DNA from: Rhodoferax sp. GW822-FHT02A01
GTDB lineage: Bacteria > Pseudomonadota > Gammaproteobacteria > Burkholderiales > Burkholderiaceae_C
Direction of reading: 5' to 3'
Length of the DNA stretch: 64,000 nucleotides
Assembly (NCBI RefSeq): GCF_038784515.1
Contig: NZ_CP152376.1
Location: 4,960,001-5,024,000, forward strand
In this document: in pieces, positions 35,787 through 44,641 of the stretch
Layout of the letters: the number at the start of each line of letters is the position of its first letter
Numbering within the stretch: the first letter of the stretch is position 1
Notes under the pieces: model-generated
Told to the model about the DNA's origin: nothing
The model's database searches: none
The model's input: only the letters and a program-made list of their open reading frames with translations
Made by a program: the position numbers and the translations under genes

Positions 35787-37010
35787 ATGCAGCCTATAGC
35801 CATGACCGACACTCCCGCCCACAACCGCATGTCCACCGCCATGGTGGTCTTGACGCTTTCCATGCTGCTGGGCCTGCAACCCATCACCACCGATCTCTAT
35901 CTGCCTGCCCTGCCCGGTCTCACACAGGACCTGGGGGCCAGCATGGCGCAGGCCCAGCTCACGCTCTCTGCCCTGCTACTGGCTTTTGGCGCTTCGCAGC
36001 TGGTGTGGGGCCCGGTGTCTGACCGCTTCGGGCGCAGGCCGGTTCTGCTGGTTGGCCTGCTGGCCTACTTGGTAGCGTCCATCGCCTGTGCGCTGGTGTC
36101 CACGATGGAGCAACTGATCTACTGGCGCACGCTGCAAGGCATTGCCATGGGTGCTGCCGTGATGTGCGCACGCGCCATCGTGCGTGACCTGTATGCGCCG
36201 GCACAAGGCGCCACCGCCATGTCCAAGGGCTTGAGCGGCCTGGGCGTTCTGGCCTGCATTGCAGCGCCGCTGGGGGGCGTGCTGACCGCGCTGTGGGGTT
36301 GGCACGCGGCCCTGTCGGCGCTGGCCGCGTTTGGCGCGCTGGCTCTGGTCTTGATCGCCTTGCGCTTTGAAGAGACCGTGCCCCAAAAAAATCCGCGCGC
36401 ACTGGAGTGGCGAACCTTGTTGCGCACCTGGCTGCACATTCTGCGCAACCCGGAATTCGTTGCCTTCTCGGCACTCTCACTGTGCTCCTACGGCGGACTC
36501 TTCACCTTTCTGGCAGCATCGTCCTTCGTCTACATCAAGGTACTGGGCTTCACCACCACGCAATATGGTCTGACCATGTTCCTGAACTCCTTCATCTACC
36601 TGGTCGGCACATTTGCATGCCGCCGCATGGTGCGTCATCTGGGCGTACGACGCACGGTGGCTTGGGCGGGATTGGCTTCGCTGGCCTGCGGCGTCGGCAT
36701 GCCCTTGCTGGCTTGGTTGGGCTTTCGCGCGGGTTGGGCCATCATGTTGCCCATGAGCGCCTTCATCTTCGGTCATGGCATACACCAGCCCTGTGGGCAA
36801 AGTGGTGCGGTAGGCCCCTTCCCGCAAGCGGCTGGCGCAGCTTCTGCCATGAATGGCTTTCTGATGATGCTGGCAGCTTTTTTCACCGGGCAATGGTTGG
36901 GCACGCATATGGATGGAAGCGTGTTGCCACTGGCCTGGGGCATGGGCTTTTGGAGTGTGCTACTGGTCCTGAGCGCCTGGACCCTGGTGCAACGCTATGG
37001 CGAGAACTGA
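35787..37010 (+). CDS. Bcr/CflA-family drug resistance MFS transporter
   Basis: A 407-residue protein, or 402 if the second ATG is used, with 12 helices. It shows [19 protein letters not shown] in helix 1, the MFS A motif [33 protein letters not shown] in helix 4, and GFTTTQYGL. These are Bcr/CflA landmarks. It starts 3 nt after the MATE stop, so the two exporters are co-transcribed. The gene end overlaps the miaA start by 14 nt. The substrate is unknown; family members export bicyclomycin, sulfonamides or cysteine. Confidence 0.88.
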   Translation: MQPIAMTDTPAHNRMSTAMVVLTLSMLLGLQPITTDLYLPALPGLTQDLGASMAQAQLTLSALLLAFGASQLVWGPVSDRFGRRPVLLVGLLAYLVASIACALVSTMEQLIYWRTLQGIAMGAAVMCARAIVRDLYAPAQGATAMSKGLSGLGVLACIAAPLGGVLTALWGWHAALSALAAFGALALVLIALRFEETVPQKNPRALEWRTLLRTWLHILRNPEFVAFSALSLCSYGGLFTFLAASSFVYIKVLGFTTTQYGLTMFLNSFIYLVGTFACRRMVRHLGVRRTVAWAGLASLACGVGMPLLAWLGFRAGWAIMLPMSAFIFGHGIHQPCGQSGAVGPFPQAAGAASAMNGFLMMLAAFFTGQWLGTHMDGSVLPLAWGMGFWSVLLVLSAWTLVQRYGEN

Positions 37011-37968
37011 GTCCGCACCCCTGCCCTTTCACATCGCGCTGGCAGGGCCAACCGCTTCAGGCAAGACCGCAGCCGCGCTGGAAATTGCCAGGCGCTGGGA
37101 CGTGGAAATCATTAGCGTGGACTCTGCGCTGGTCTACCGCGGCATGGACATAGGCACCGCCAAGCCGAGCGCTGAGGAGCGTGCCGCCGTAGTCCACCAT
37201 CTGATCGACATCCGTGACCCTTTGCAGGCCTATAGCGCGGCCGAATTTGTGCGTGATGCCCGCGCACTGATGCGGGACATCCAGGCGCGCGGCAAACTGC
37301 CCTTGCTGGTGGGCGGCACCATGCTGTACTTCAAGGCCTTGTTTGACGGACTGGACGACATGCCACCGGCCGATGCAGCCGTACGTGAGGCCCTCTCGCA
37401 GGAAGCCCTGGAAAAAGGCTGGCCCGCCATGCATGCCCAACTGGCGTTGGTGGACCCCGTTACCGCACAGCGCCTGGCGCCGGCGGACAGCCAGCGCATC
37501 CAGCGTGCGCTGGAAGTGTTTCGCGTCAGCGGGCAACCGCTGTCGCATTTTCATGCGCGGCAATCCGAAGGCGACGCGAACGTGCACACCGGCGCCCTGA
37601 TTTCCCTGGAGCCCACCGACCGCGCTTGGCTGCACGCACGCATTGCGCAGCGTTTTGACGCCATGCTGGCGGCAGGTTTCCTGAAAGAGGTCGTGGCACT
37701 GCGTGCGCGCGGTGACCTGCATATCGATCTGCCCTCCATGCGCTGCGTGGGATACCGTCAGGCCTGGGAGGCGCTGGACGGCCTGTGGCCCATGGCCGAG
37801 CTGCGCGACAAGGGCATTTTTGCCACGCGCCAATTGGCCAAACGCCAGATCACCTGGCTGCGCTCCATGCCGCAGCGTCACATCGTGGCCTGCGATCAGC
37901 AAGATGCACTGAGCCACGTACTGCACCAAGTGGATTTGGCCTGCCGGGCGCACCACCCCACACCATGA
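36997..37968 (+). CDS. miaA: tRNA dimethylallyltransferase MiaA
   Basis: A 323-residue enzyme that adds a dimethylallyl group to N6 of A37 in tRNAs reading UNN codons. The P-loop GPTASGKT is at 17-24, followed by [41 protein letters not shown] and [11 protein letters not shown], all canonical. It starts inside the end of the upstream MFS gene (14-nt overlap) and overlaps the following ABC ATPase gene by ATGA, so expression is tied to both. The hfq partner seen in enterobacteria is not here, although mutL is about 10 kb away. Confidence 0.96.
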   Translation: MARTESAPLPFHIALAGPTASGKTAAALEIARRWDVEIISVDSALVYRGMDIGTAKPSAEERAAVVHHLIDIRDPLQAYSAAEFVRDARALMRDIQARGKLPLLVGGTMLYFKALFDGLDDMPPADAAVREALSQEALEKGWPAMHAQLALVDPVTAQRLAPADSQRIQRALEVFRVSGQPLSHFHARQSEGDANVHTGALISLEPTDRAWLHARIAQRFDAMLAAGFLKEVVALRARGDLHIDLPSMRCVGYRQAWEALDGLWPMAELRDKGIFATRQLAKRQITWLRSMPQRHIVACDQQDALSHVLHQVDLACRAHHPTP

Positions 37969-38621
37969 CCCTGCACATTCAAAACTTGAGCAAACGCTAT
38001 GGCGACGCGCCGGTGTTTGCCCATGTCACCTTGGACGTGGTGCCAGGCGAGTTTGTAGCCATCGTGGGGGAATCGGGCGTGGGCAAGTCCACCTTGCTCA
38101 ATTGCATGGCTGGCCTGGACCATTGGGACAGCGGCAGCGTGCAACTCCAAGGCACGGACCTGGCCACGCTGGACGAAGACGCACGTGCGCTGCTGCGCCG
38201 TGAAAAGGTGGGCTTTGTCTTCCAGGCTTTCCACGTGCTGCCGCATCTGGACGTGGCACAGAACATTGCCCTGCCCTTGCTGCTGCTCAACCGGCCCGAC
38301 GACGCACGGGTGCAGGCCATGCTCGATGCCATGGGTATGGGCATGCTGGGTCGGAGGCTGCCGCAGCAGCTCAGTGGCGGTCAGTTACAGCGGGTGGCCA
38401 TCGCCCGTGCACTGGTGCACAAGCCGCGCCTGTTGCTGGCAGACGAGCCCACCGGCAATCTGGATCCGACCACGGCAACCTTGGTCATGCGCGCGCTGGT
38501 GGACCAATGCCGGGCCCACGGCGCCTCCCTGGTCCTGGTCACCCATTCGGTAGCCGCTACGGAACAGGCGGACCGTGTTCTGCAACTGCGTGCCGACGGT
38601 CTGCAGCCGCTTGCTGGCTAG
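37965..38621 (+). CDS. ABC transporter ATPase of the LolD/MacB (AttE-like) family
   Basis: A 218-residue ATPase. Walker [10 protein letters not shown] is at 35-43, the signature is [15 protein letters not shown], Walker [14 protein letters not shown], and the switch His is in LVTHSVAA. This is the mechanotransmission branch that pairs with FtsX-like permeases rather than channel importers. The large permease at 39132 is the expected partner, separated only by a small gene. Together with the lipocalin-like protein at 43439, the set resembles the AttEFGH locus of Agrobacterium. ATG 37965 overlaps the miaA stop. Confidence 0.9.
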   Translation: MTLHIQNLSKRYGDAPVFAHVTLDVVPGEFVAIVGESGVGKSTLLNCMAGLDHWDSGSVQLQGTDLATLDEDARALLRREKVGFVFQAFHVLPHLDVAQNIALPLLLLNRPDDARVQAMLDAMGMGMLGRRLPQQLSGGQLQRVAIARALVHKPRLLLADEPTGNLDPTTATLVMRALVDQCRAHGASLVLVTHSVAATEQADRVLQLRADGLQPLAG

Positions 38622-38740
38622 GGCATGCGGCCTGGGCGCCGGTTGCAATTGCCGCGGATTCTCACAGACTGTTACACCTTGGGCAGGCCATTTCCCGCGG
38701 GCAGCAATTAAGCTCGGCGGGACTGGAGGAAACCCGACCC

Positions 38741-39082
38741 ATGAGCTGGAAAATTTCACGCTTTTCATCGAGCCTGCTGGGGCTCCTGCGTGATGCGGAT
38801 GTCGAAACGCAAGCTCCTTCCCAGACCGAACTGATACGCGCACGCATGATGGATTGCATGGCCGATTACCTGGACCGCCATTGCACGCAGCGCCCGGTAT
38901 GGCGCAAAGTCATGAATGCGCCCGACATACAGTCGCTGTGGTATCTGCGTAGCGAAGTCATGCACCTGCTGTGTGACTATTGCGGTGAGACCTTGGCCAC
39001 CCGAAAGATTCAAGCCATTACCGAGCTGTTTCGCGGCCACGTGCCCGCTGCCCAGTTCGCCAGCAGCCAACGCAGAAACTAG
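38741..39082 (+). CDS. Hypothetical protein of about 113 residues
   Basis: ATG 38741 has a strong GGAGGA site upstream. The protein starts MSWKISRFSSSLLGLLRDAD and contains RARMMDCMADYLDRHCTQRP, SLWYLRSEVMHLLCDYCGE and ITELFRGHVPAAQF. It is mostly helical, soluble, and has four Cys including CDYC. I do not recognise the family, but the codon use and ribosome binding site argue for a real gene. It lies between the ABC ATPase and its presumed permease. Confidence 0.65.
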   Translation: MSWKISRFSSSLLGLLRDADVETQAPSQTELIRARMMDCMADYLDRHCTQRPVWRKVMNAPDIQSLWYLRSEVMHLLCDYCGETLATRKIQAITELFRGHVPAAQFASSQRRN

Positions 39083-39115
39083 GTTTGGGCGTGGCACCAC
39101 GGGCGCGCCCGCAAA

Positions 39116-39130
39116 CCCGCACAATGCGGG
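39116..39130 (+). promoter_or_regulatory. Hairpin and -10-like box abutting the permease start
   Basis: CCCGCA-CAA-TGCGGG ends 1 nt before ATG 39132 and contains CACAAT (39120-39125), a -10-like hexamer 6 nt before the start. There is no ribosome binding site. Either the element is a promoter for a leaderless transcript or the stem limits initiation. Confidence 0.35.
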
Positions 39131-39131
39131 G

Positions 39132-41744
39132 ATGTTTTCCCCTTTGTGGCCACTGCTCAAAACGTTTTCCCTGCAGGAGCTTTTGCACCACCCTTGGCGC
39201 AATGTGGCCGCCGTGGTGTCTGTCATGTTGGGTGTGGCACTGGCATTTGCCGTCCACCTGATCAACGAGTCCGCACTGGACGAGTTCTCGCAGGCGGTGC
39301 GTTCCGTGGATGGAAAGGCAGATCTGGAGTTGCGCAGTACATCGGTCAATGCCGAATTCAGTGAAGCGATCCTGTCCACCTTGCTGCAACGCCCTGAGGT
39401 TTCCATTGCAGCACCGGTGCTGGAGCTCAGCACCTACGCCCTACTCGACGGCACCGGCGGCAAACCGCCACAACGTCAGCTGCTGCGCATCGTCGCCGTG
39501 GACGCCTTGCAGATGGGCCTGCTGGCGCCTGACCTCATGCCACTTCCGTCGGGCAATGACGGTCGCATGGCCCTGTTTGCTCCCGACACGGTATTCCTGA
39601 ATGCAATGGCCAGCCTGCGTCTGGGCAGCACCCAAGTGAACCTGCAGCAGGGTATGCAACTGAAGTCTGCGCGGGTAGCCGGCAGCGTGCATGCCGGTGG
39701 CAGTCCGCTGGCGGTGATGGACATTGGGGCAGCGCAGGACTTTTTTGGCAGACAAGGGCGGCTCAGCCGCGTGGACATACGCCTCAAGCCCGGCACCGAC
39801 CGGGACGCTTTCGTGCGCGCCGTGCAGTCCACACCCGGCTGGAGCAAGGATGTCGTGCTATCCCCACCCGGTGATGCGGCCGAGCGCGTCGGCAACCTCT
39901 CGCGCGCATACCGTGTCAACCTCACGGTGCTGGCATTGATCGCCCTGTTCACTGGCGGCTTTCTGGTGTTTTCCGTATTGGCCTTGAGTGTGTCGCGCAG
40001 GGCCCAGCAGTTCGCCTTGCTGGGCGTGCTAGGCCTGACCGGGCGCCAACGGCTGCAGCTGGTCCTGCTCGAGGCCGCCGTGCTGGGGCTTTTGGGCAGT
40101 GCACTGGGTATCGCGCTGGGGACCGGGCTGGCCGCCACAGCGTTGCGACTGCTGGGCGGCGATTTGGGCGGCGGTTATTTTCCCGGCGCTGCGCCAGCAT
40201 TGCAGTGGAGCTATGTCGCTGCCATGGTCTTCGCCACCCTGGGTGTGGCCACGGCCCTCCTGGGAGCCTGGTGGCCTGCCCGACTGGCTCAGGCGCTGCC
40301 CCCGGCGCAAACACTCAAGGGGCTGGGTGCCTCGCTGGCGCGGCACCAGCGTGCCTGGGTCGGACCGCTGGTGCTGTTGACGGGCGTCTTGCTGGCCTTG
40401 ATGCCGCCCATGGCTGGAGTGCCCTTGGCGGCCTACGTCAGCGTGGGCCTGTTGCTGATGGGCGGCATCGTCGCCCTACCCTGGCTGGTGGGCGTGGTAC
40501 TGGATCGGCTGGCGCCTTGGGTGGCCCACAAGGCCTTGCCCATGCTCGCCGTGGAGCGCGCGCGCCGCGTGCGGGAGAGTGCGGCCGTGGCCGTCAGCGG
40601 CGTGGTTGCCTCCCTCAGTCTGGCCGTGGCGTTGACCGTCATGGTGAGCAGCTTCCGGCTTTCCGTGACCAGCTGGCTGGACACCGTGCTACCTGCATCC
40701 CTCTACGTGCGCAGCGCCGTGCATGGCAGCGCCAATGAGCTGAGCTACTTCGATGCCGCCTTCGTGCAGGCCGCATCGCATGTGCCAGGCGTGGAGCGCG
40801 TCAGCGTGCAGCGCAACGTGCCTTTGAACCTGGACGATTCGCGCCCTGCGGTTGCCCTCATGGTGCGCAGCCTGCGCGACCCTGCAAGCGGTGTGCTGGG
40901 CCTGCCGCTGGTGGGAGAAGCGTTGCCGGTGCCCGCAGGACAGATTGGCATCTATGTGAGCGAAGCCATGGTGGATTTGTACGGCGCGCGGACGGGCACC
41001 CGATTCACGCCCCTGGAGAAGATATTTGCCGCAGACCCTCACCCAGGCTCCGCTGCCGCGCCGGTGTTTTTCGTGGCCGGTGTATGGCGTGACTACGCCC
41101 GCCAGTTCGGCAGCATTGCACTGGACCGGGCTGACTTTGCCCGGCTCAGCGATGACACCCGGGTCAACGACATTGCGTTCTGGCTCACACCCGAAGCCAG
41201 CGTGGATGGCGTGGAACAAACCCTGCGCGATCTGGCCGACCGACTGGACCCCGCGGGCGGCGGCCATGCGGGTCAGTTGCTGGAATTCGGCTCGGCAGCG
41301 CAAATACGTGCCATCACGCTGAAGATTTTTGATCGCAGCTTTGCCGTCACCTACTGGCTACAGGCGGTGGCAGTGGGTATAGGCCTGTTTGGCGTGGCGG
41401 CAAGCTTCAGTGCACAGGTATTGGCACGGCGCAAGGAGTTCGGGTTGCTCGCCCATCTGGGGCTGACTCGGCGGCAGATTCTGCGCGTGGTTGCCATGGA
41501 GGGCGCGACATGGACCGCGTTGGGCGCACTGGCAGGTGTGCTGCTCGGCCTGGCCGTATCCGTGGTGCTGGTGCACGTGGTCAATCCGCAAAGCTTTCAC
41601 TGGACCATGGAGCTCACCATTCCGTGGTTGCGTCTGCTAACGCTTTCTGTGGCCGTTATTGCGGCAGGCACCATCACCGCCTGGGTGTCCGGGCGATCGG
41701 CCGCCGGTCGCGACTCGCTGATGGCCGTCAAGGAAGACTGGTAA
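39132..41744 (+). CDS. FtsX-like ABC transporter permease (AttF/AttG-like, YbbP type)
   Basis: An 870-residue permease that fuses two FtsX-type units. A first helix at about 20-40 (NVAAVVSVMLGVALAFAVHL) precedes a periplasmic domain of about 230 residues. Three helices follow near 270-390, then a further group near 420-500 and 545-565, a second periplasmic domain, and three C-terminal helices (SFAVTYWLQAVAVGIGLFGV, ARRKEFGLLAHLGLTRRQIL). It works with the ATPase at 37965, probably moving a lipid- or lipoprotein-like substrate across or out of the inner membrane. The substrate is unknown. Confidence 0.88.
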   Translation: MFSPLWPLLKTFSLQELLHHPWRNVAAVVSVMLGVALAFAVHLINESALDEFSQAVRSVDGKADLELRSTSVNAEFSEAILSTLLQRPEVSIAAPVLELSTYALLDGTGGKPPQRQLLRIVAVDALQMGLLAPDLMPLPSGNDGRMALFAPDTVFLNAMASLRLGSTQVNLQQGMQLKSARVAGSVHAGGSPLAVMDIGAAQDFFGRQGRLSRVDIRLKPGTDRDAFVRAVQSTPGWSKDVVLSPPGDAAERVGNLSRAYRVNLTVLALIALFTGGFLVFSVLALSVSRRAQQFALLGVLGLTGRQRLQLVLLEAAVLGLLGSALGIALGTGLAATALRLLGGDLGGGYFPGAAPALQWSYVAAMVFATLGVATALLGAWWPARLAQALPPAQTLKGLGASLARHQRAWVGPLVLLTGVLLALMPPMAGVPLAAYVSVGLLLMGGIVALPWLVGVVLDRLAPWVAHKALPMLAVERARRVRESAAVAVSGVVASLSLAVALTVMVSSFRLSVTSWLDTVLPASLYVRSAVHGSANELSYFDAAFVQAASHVPGVERVSVQRNVPLNLDDSRPAVALMVRSLRDPASGVLGLPLVGEALPVPAGQIGIYVSEAMVDLYGARTGTRFTPLEKIFAADPHPGSAAAPVFFVAGVWRDYARQFGSIALDRADFARLSDDTRVNDIAFWLTPEASVDGVEQTLRDLADRLDPAGGGHAGQLLEFGSAAQIRAITLKIFDRSFAVTYWLQAVAVGIGLFGVAASFSAQVLARRKEFGLLAHLGLTRRQILRVVAMEGATWTALGALAGVLLGLAVSVVLVHVVNPQSFHWTMELTIPWLRLLTLSVAVIAAGTITAWVSGRSAAGRDSLMAVKEDW

Positions 41745-41866
41745 TGCGTCGGATTGAAGGTTGGCTCAGGTTGCCTGGGGCCTCGCCATGGCCGACAATG
41801 GCAGCCATATAAACGACGGGCTGATGGCTTTGCCGCGCCCTGTACTCTCCGGGAAGGAAACGCAAC

Positions 41867-42448
41867 ATGCGATGGAAGTCGATTGCCCTTGCCTGCGCCG
41901 CTCTGGTGGCGTGGGGGGCACATGCTCAAACCGAGACCCTGATGGTCAAACGCGCCGCCGAATTGCGGCAAGGCCCTTCAGAAACCACACCGACGGTGAT
42001 CTCCCTGCCAGCACAAACACAGATCACGCGCCTGCCTGAACGTCAGGGCCCGTGGATGCACGTCAAGACCGATGCCGGACAGGTCGGCTGGATCCATATG
42101 TTCGACGTGGGTTCGGCAGCGTCCACCGCCAGTTCAGGCGGCGGCGCCAGCGGTGCCTTGCGCGGGCTGACCAACTTCTTTGTCAACAACGGCGCCAAGA
42201 CCACCACTACTGCCACATCCACCGTGGGCATACGCGGCCTGGGCGCCGAGGACATTGCCAATTCGCAACCCAATATGCAGACCTTGAAGCAGGCCGAAGG
42301 CCTGCGTGTGGACGCGGCACAAGCCAAACGCTTTGCCAGCGACGAACAATTGACGGCAAGGGCGGTGGACCCACTTCCTGCGCCGCAACCTCCGGCGGCG
42401 GCCCCGGCTGGGGATGACGTATTTGGCACCGGCAAACGGAGAAACTGA
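41867..42448 (+). CDS. Exported SH3-domain protein
   Basis: A 193-residue protein with a ribosome binding site GGAAGGAAA and a signal peptide ending AHAQ. A bacterial SH3 domain covers about residues 24-82 (VKRAAELRQGPSETTPTVIS, GPWMHVKTDAGQVGWIHMFD). A Gly/Ser linker and a low-complexity tail with many Thr, Ala and Pro follow. It probably binds peptidoglycan or a cell-wall peptide. Its stop overlaps the start of the M48 protease gene by one base (TGATG), so the two are translated together. Confidence 0.82.
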   Translation: MRWKSIALACAALVAWGAHAQTETLMVKRAAELRQGPSETTPTVISLPAQTQITRLPERQGPWMHVKTDAGQVGWIHMFDVGSAASTASSGGGASGALRGLTNFFVNNGAKTTTTATSTVGIRGLGAEDIANSQPNMQTLKQAEGLRVDAAQAKRFASDEQLTARAVDPLPAPQPPAAAPAGDDVFGTGKRRN

Positions 42449-43428
42449 TGAAACGCGCCATACCAACTCTCACACTCGCGCTGGGATTGAGCTGTGCCCT
42501 GCTGAGCGGTGCACAAGCTCAGGATCTGGGATCGGCCCTGGGGGGATTGCTGCAAAACCTGGGCAAGTCCGGCAACAATTCCAACAGCAGCAATTCCGAA
42601 GGTCTGGGCAAGCTGCTCAACCTCAACGGCAGCAACAATGCTGCGCCGACCAACAACGCCAAGTCCGAAGGGCAAGATCTGGTTGGCCTGCTGACGCAGT
42701 CACTGGACCAGATCGACGAGCCCAAGGAAATCGAAATCGGACGCAACCTGGCCGCGGTGTTGCTGGGTGCCAAACCCATGCATCCCAACATGGCGCTGCA
42801 GCGCTACGTCAACCGGCTGGGACGCTGGATCAGCCTGCAATCCTCGCGTCCGGACCTACCCTGGACGTTTACCGTGTTGGATGACAACGGCTACAACGCC
42901 TTTGCCGCCCCCGGTGGCTACATCTTTGTGACCAAGGGGCTGATTGATTCGCTCAAGGACGAGTCCGAACTTGCCGGTGTGCTAGCGCACGAAATCAACC
43001 ACGTGATTTCCAAGCACCATCTCAAGGCGATCCGCAAATCGGCGCAGACCGGTCTGTTGACCAAGCTGGTGGCCAGCCAACTCAGCAAGAACGTGCCAGC
43101 CGGCCTGTCCGAGCAATTGCTCAATATCGGGCGGGACCTTTACTCCAAGGGTCTGGACCAGAGCGACGAACTGGAAGCAGACCGCAATGGCGTGGCCTTG
43201 GCAACACGCGCCGGCTTCGACCCCTATGGTCTGGTGGCCGTCCTGACGCAACTGCGCACGGCTGCGCCCGACAACCCCATGTTCACCTTGCAGATGAGCA
43301 CCCATCCTCCGGCCCAAGTCCGCCTGGATCAACTGGAAGTCGCCATGGGGCAGCGCCTGGACCAATTCTCTGGAACGCCGCCCATGCCCTTGGCACCCCG
43401 ACTGGCCAAGCTGGGGAATAGCAAATAG
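42448..43428 (+). CDS. M48-family zinc metalloprotease, exported
   Basis: A 326-residue protein with a signal peptide ending near GAQAQ. A Ser/Asn/Gly-rich segment (residues 40-75) precedes an M48 catalytic domain: HEINH at 181-185 and the third ligand Glu in ELEADRNGVALATRAG. It has no C-terminal repeats, so it is shorter than BepA/YfgC (about 490). It is probably a periplasmic or outer-membrane quality-control protease. It is paired with the SH3 protein gene upstream and followed 10 nt later by the lipocalin-like gene. Confidence 0.9.
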   Translation: MKRAIPTLTLALGLSCALLSGAQAQDLGSALGGLLQNLGKSGNNSNSSNSEGLGKLLNLNGSNNAAPTNNAKSEGQDLVGLLTQSLDQIDEPKEIEIGRNLAAVLLGAKPMHPNMALQRYVNRLGRWISLQSSRPDLPWTFTVLDDNGYNAFAAPGGYIFVTKGLIDSLKDESELAGVLAHEINHVISKHHLKAIRKSAQTGLLTKLVASQLSKNVPAGLSEQLLNIGRDLYSKGLDQSDELEADRNGVALATRAGFDPYGLVAVLTQLRTAAPDNPMFTLQMSTHPPAQVRLDQLEVAMGQRLDQFSGTPPMPLAPRLAKLGNSK

Positions 43429-43438
43429 CGCTTCCTGA

Positions 43439-44575
43439 ATGACCAACGCAAGCCGTCGACGCCTGTTGGGCAAGGGCTTGCTGGGTGCCTTGGCAGCCCG
43501 GTCTGGCTTGGGCGCTACCGATCTGCGTGCCGCGCCAGCAGCAACGTCGGTGGCCGAAGTCAGGCCGCGTCATCTGGTGTTTCCGCGGGATGCCGGCGCC
43601 CACCCGGAGTTCAAGACAGAGTGGTGGTACATCACCGGCTGGCTGGGCCAACCGGAAGCCAGCCATGGCTTTCAGATCACCTTCTTTCGCAGCCGTGTGG
43701 ACGGCACACAGGGCATGCAATCACGCCTGGCAGCGCGACAACTGCTGTTCGCCCATGCGGCCATCACCGATGTACAGGGCAAGCGCATGTGGCACGACCA
43801 GCGCATCGCCCGCTGGTCTGGTGAAACACCCGGACAAAACCCTGCCGACAATGCTTCGGCCAGCGTGTTGGACACGGGGGTCGTCCTGCACGACTGGTCC
43901 CTGCTGCGTGAGGGAAGCGATCTGCGGGCCCGCGTGACGGCCGAGGACTTCTCCATGGACCTGCGCTTTGGCACCACCCAGGCAGTGCTTCTGCAGGGTC
44001 AGCAAGGCCTCTCGCGCAAAGGGCCGGATACGCGCCAGTCCAGCTATTACTACAGCCTGCCGCAGCTCAAGGCCAGCGGTGTACTGACGCTGCAAGGCAC
44101 GCCCGCCAAGGCGGATACGGGCACTGCGTGGCTGGACCATGAGTGGAGCGAGGAAATGCTGGCCGGTGGCGCCGTGGGGTGGGACTGGATGGGCATCAAC
44201 CTGTTTGACGGCAGCGCCCTCACAGCCTTTCGTCTGCGCGACAACCGTGGCAACGCCATCTGGGATGGCGGCTCGTTCCGCTCCGGCGTCACCCAGTACA
44301 CCTTCAGCCAGGGCGAGGTGATCTTCAAACCGGTACGCTTTTGGCAAAGTCCGCTGAGCCAGGCCCGCTACCCGGTGGAATGGGTGGTGCGCACGCCCGC
44401 TGATTTCTATACGGTCAAGGCCGTGGTGGACAACCAGGAACTCGATAGCCGTAACTCCACGGGCGCGATCTACTGGGAAGGTCTGTGCGAAGTGTGGGAC
44501 AGCAACAATCACCGGGTCGGCCGTGGATACCTGGAAATGACCGGATATGCTTCGGCGCTCAGACTCCAGGGCTGA
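43439..44575 (+). CDS. AttH/carotenoid 1,2-hydratase-type lipocalin-like secreted protein
   Basis: A 378-residue protein with a Tat-like N-terminus (SRRRLLGKGLLGALAA). The mature part has the AttH/CrtC hallmark HPEFKTEWWYITGWL, then HGFQITFFRS, AWLDHEWSEE and VGWDWMGINLFDGSALTAFR. This double-lipocalin fold is usually encoded with an ABC ATPase and an FtsX-like permease, both found upstream here. It was named hydratase by similarity, but members near Att-type transporters are more likely carriers or lipid-modifying proteins. The biochemical role is open. Confidence 0.85.
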   Translation: MTNASRRRLLGKGLLGALAARSGLGATDLRAAPAATSVAEVRPRHLVFPRDAGAHPEFKTEWWYITGWLGQPEASHGFQITFFRSRVDGTQGMQSRLAARQLLFAHAAITDVQGKRMWHDQRIARWSGETPGQNPADNASASVLDTGVVLHDWSLLREGSDLRARVTAEDFSMDLRFGTTQAVLLQGQQGLSRKGPDTRQSSYYYSLPQLKASGVLTLQGTPAKADTGTAWLDHEWSEEMLAGGAVGWDWMGINLFDGSALTAFRLRDNRGNAIWDGGSFRSGVTQYTFSQGEVIFKPVRFWQSPLSQARYPVEWVVRTPADFYTVKAVVDNQELDSRNSTGAIYWEGLCEVWDSNNHRVGRGYLEMTGYASALRLQG

Positions 44576-44641
44576 TCCCCGCTTGCCAATCCCTGAAAAT
44601 TGGCGGTTGCTATTGCAGCAATCGCCCCCACCTTCGCTGCC

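Noticed and set aside
38622..38740. A possible small RNA or terminator in the gap after the LolD-like ATPase gene.
   Set aside because: No stem with a T-run and no promoter pair was visible.
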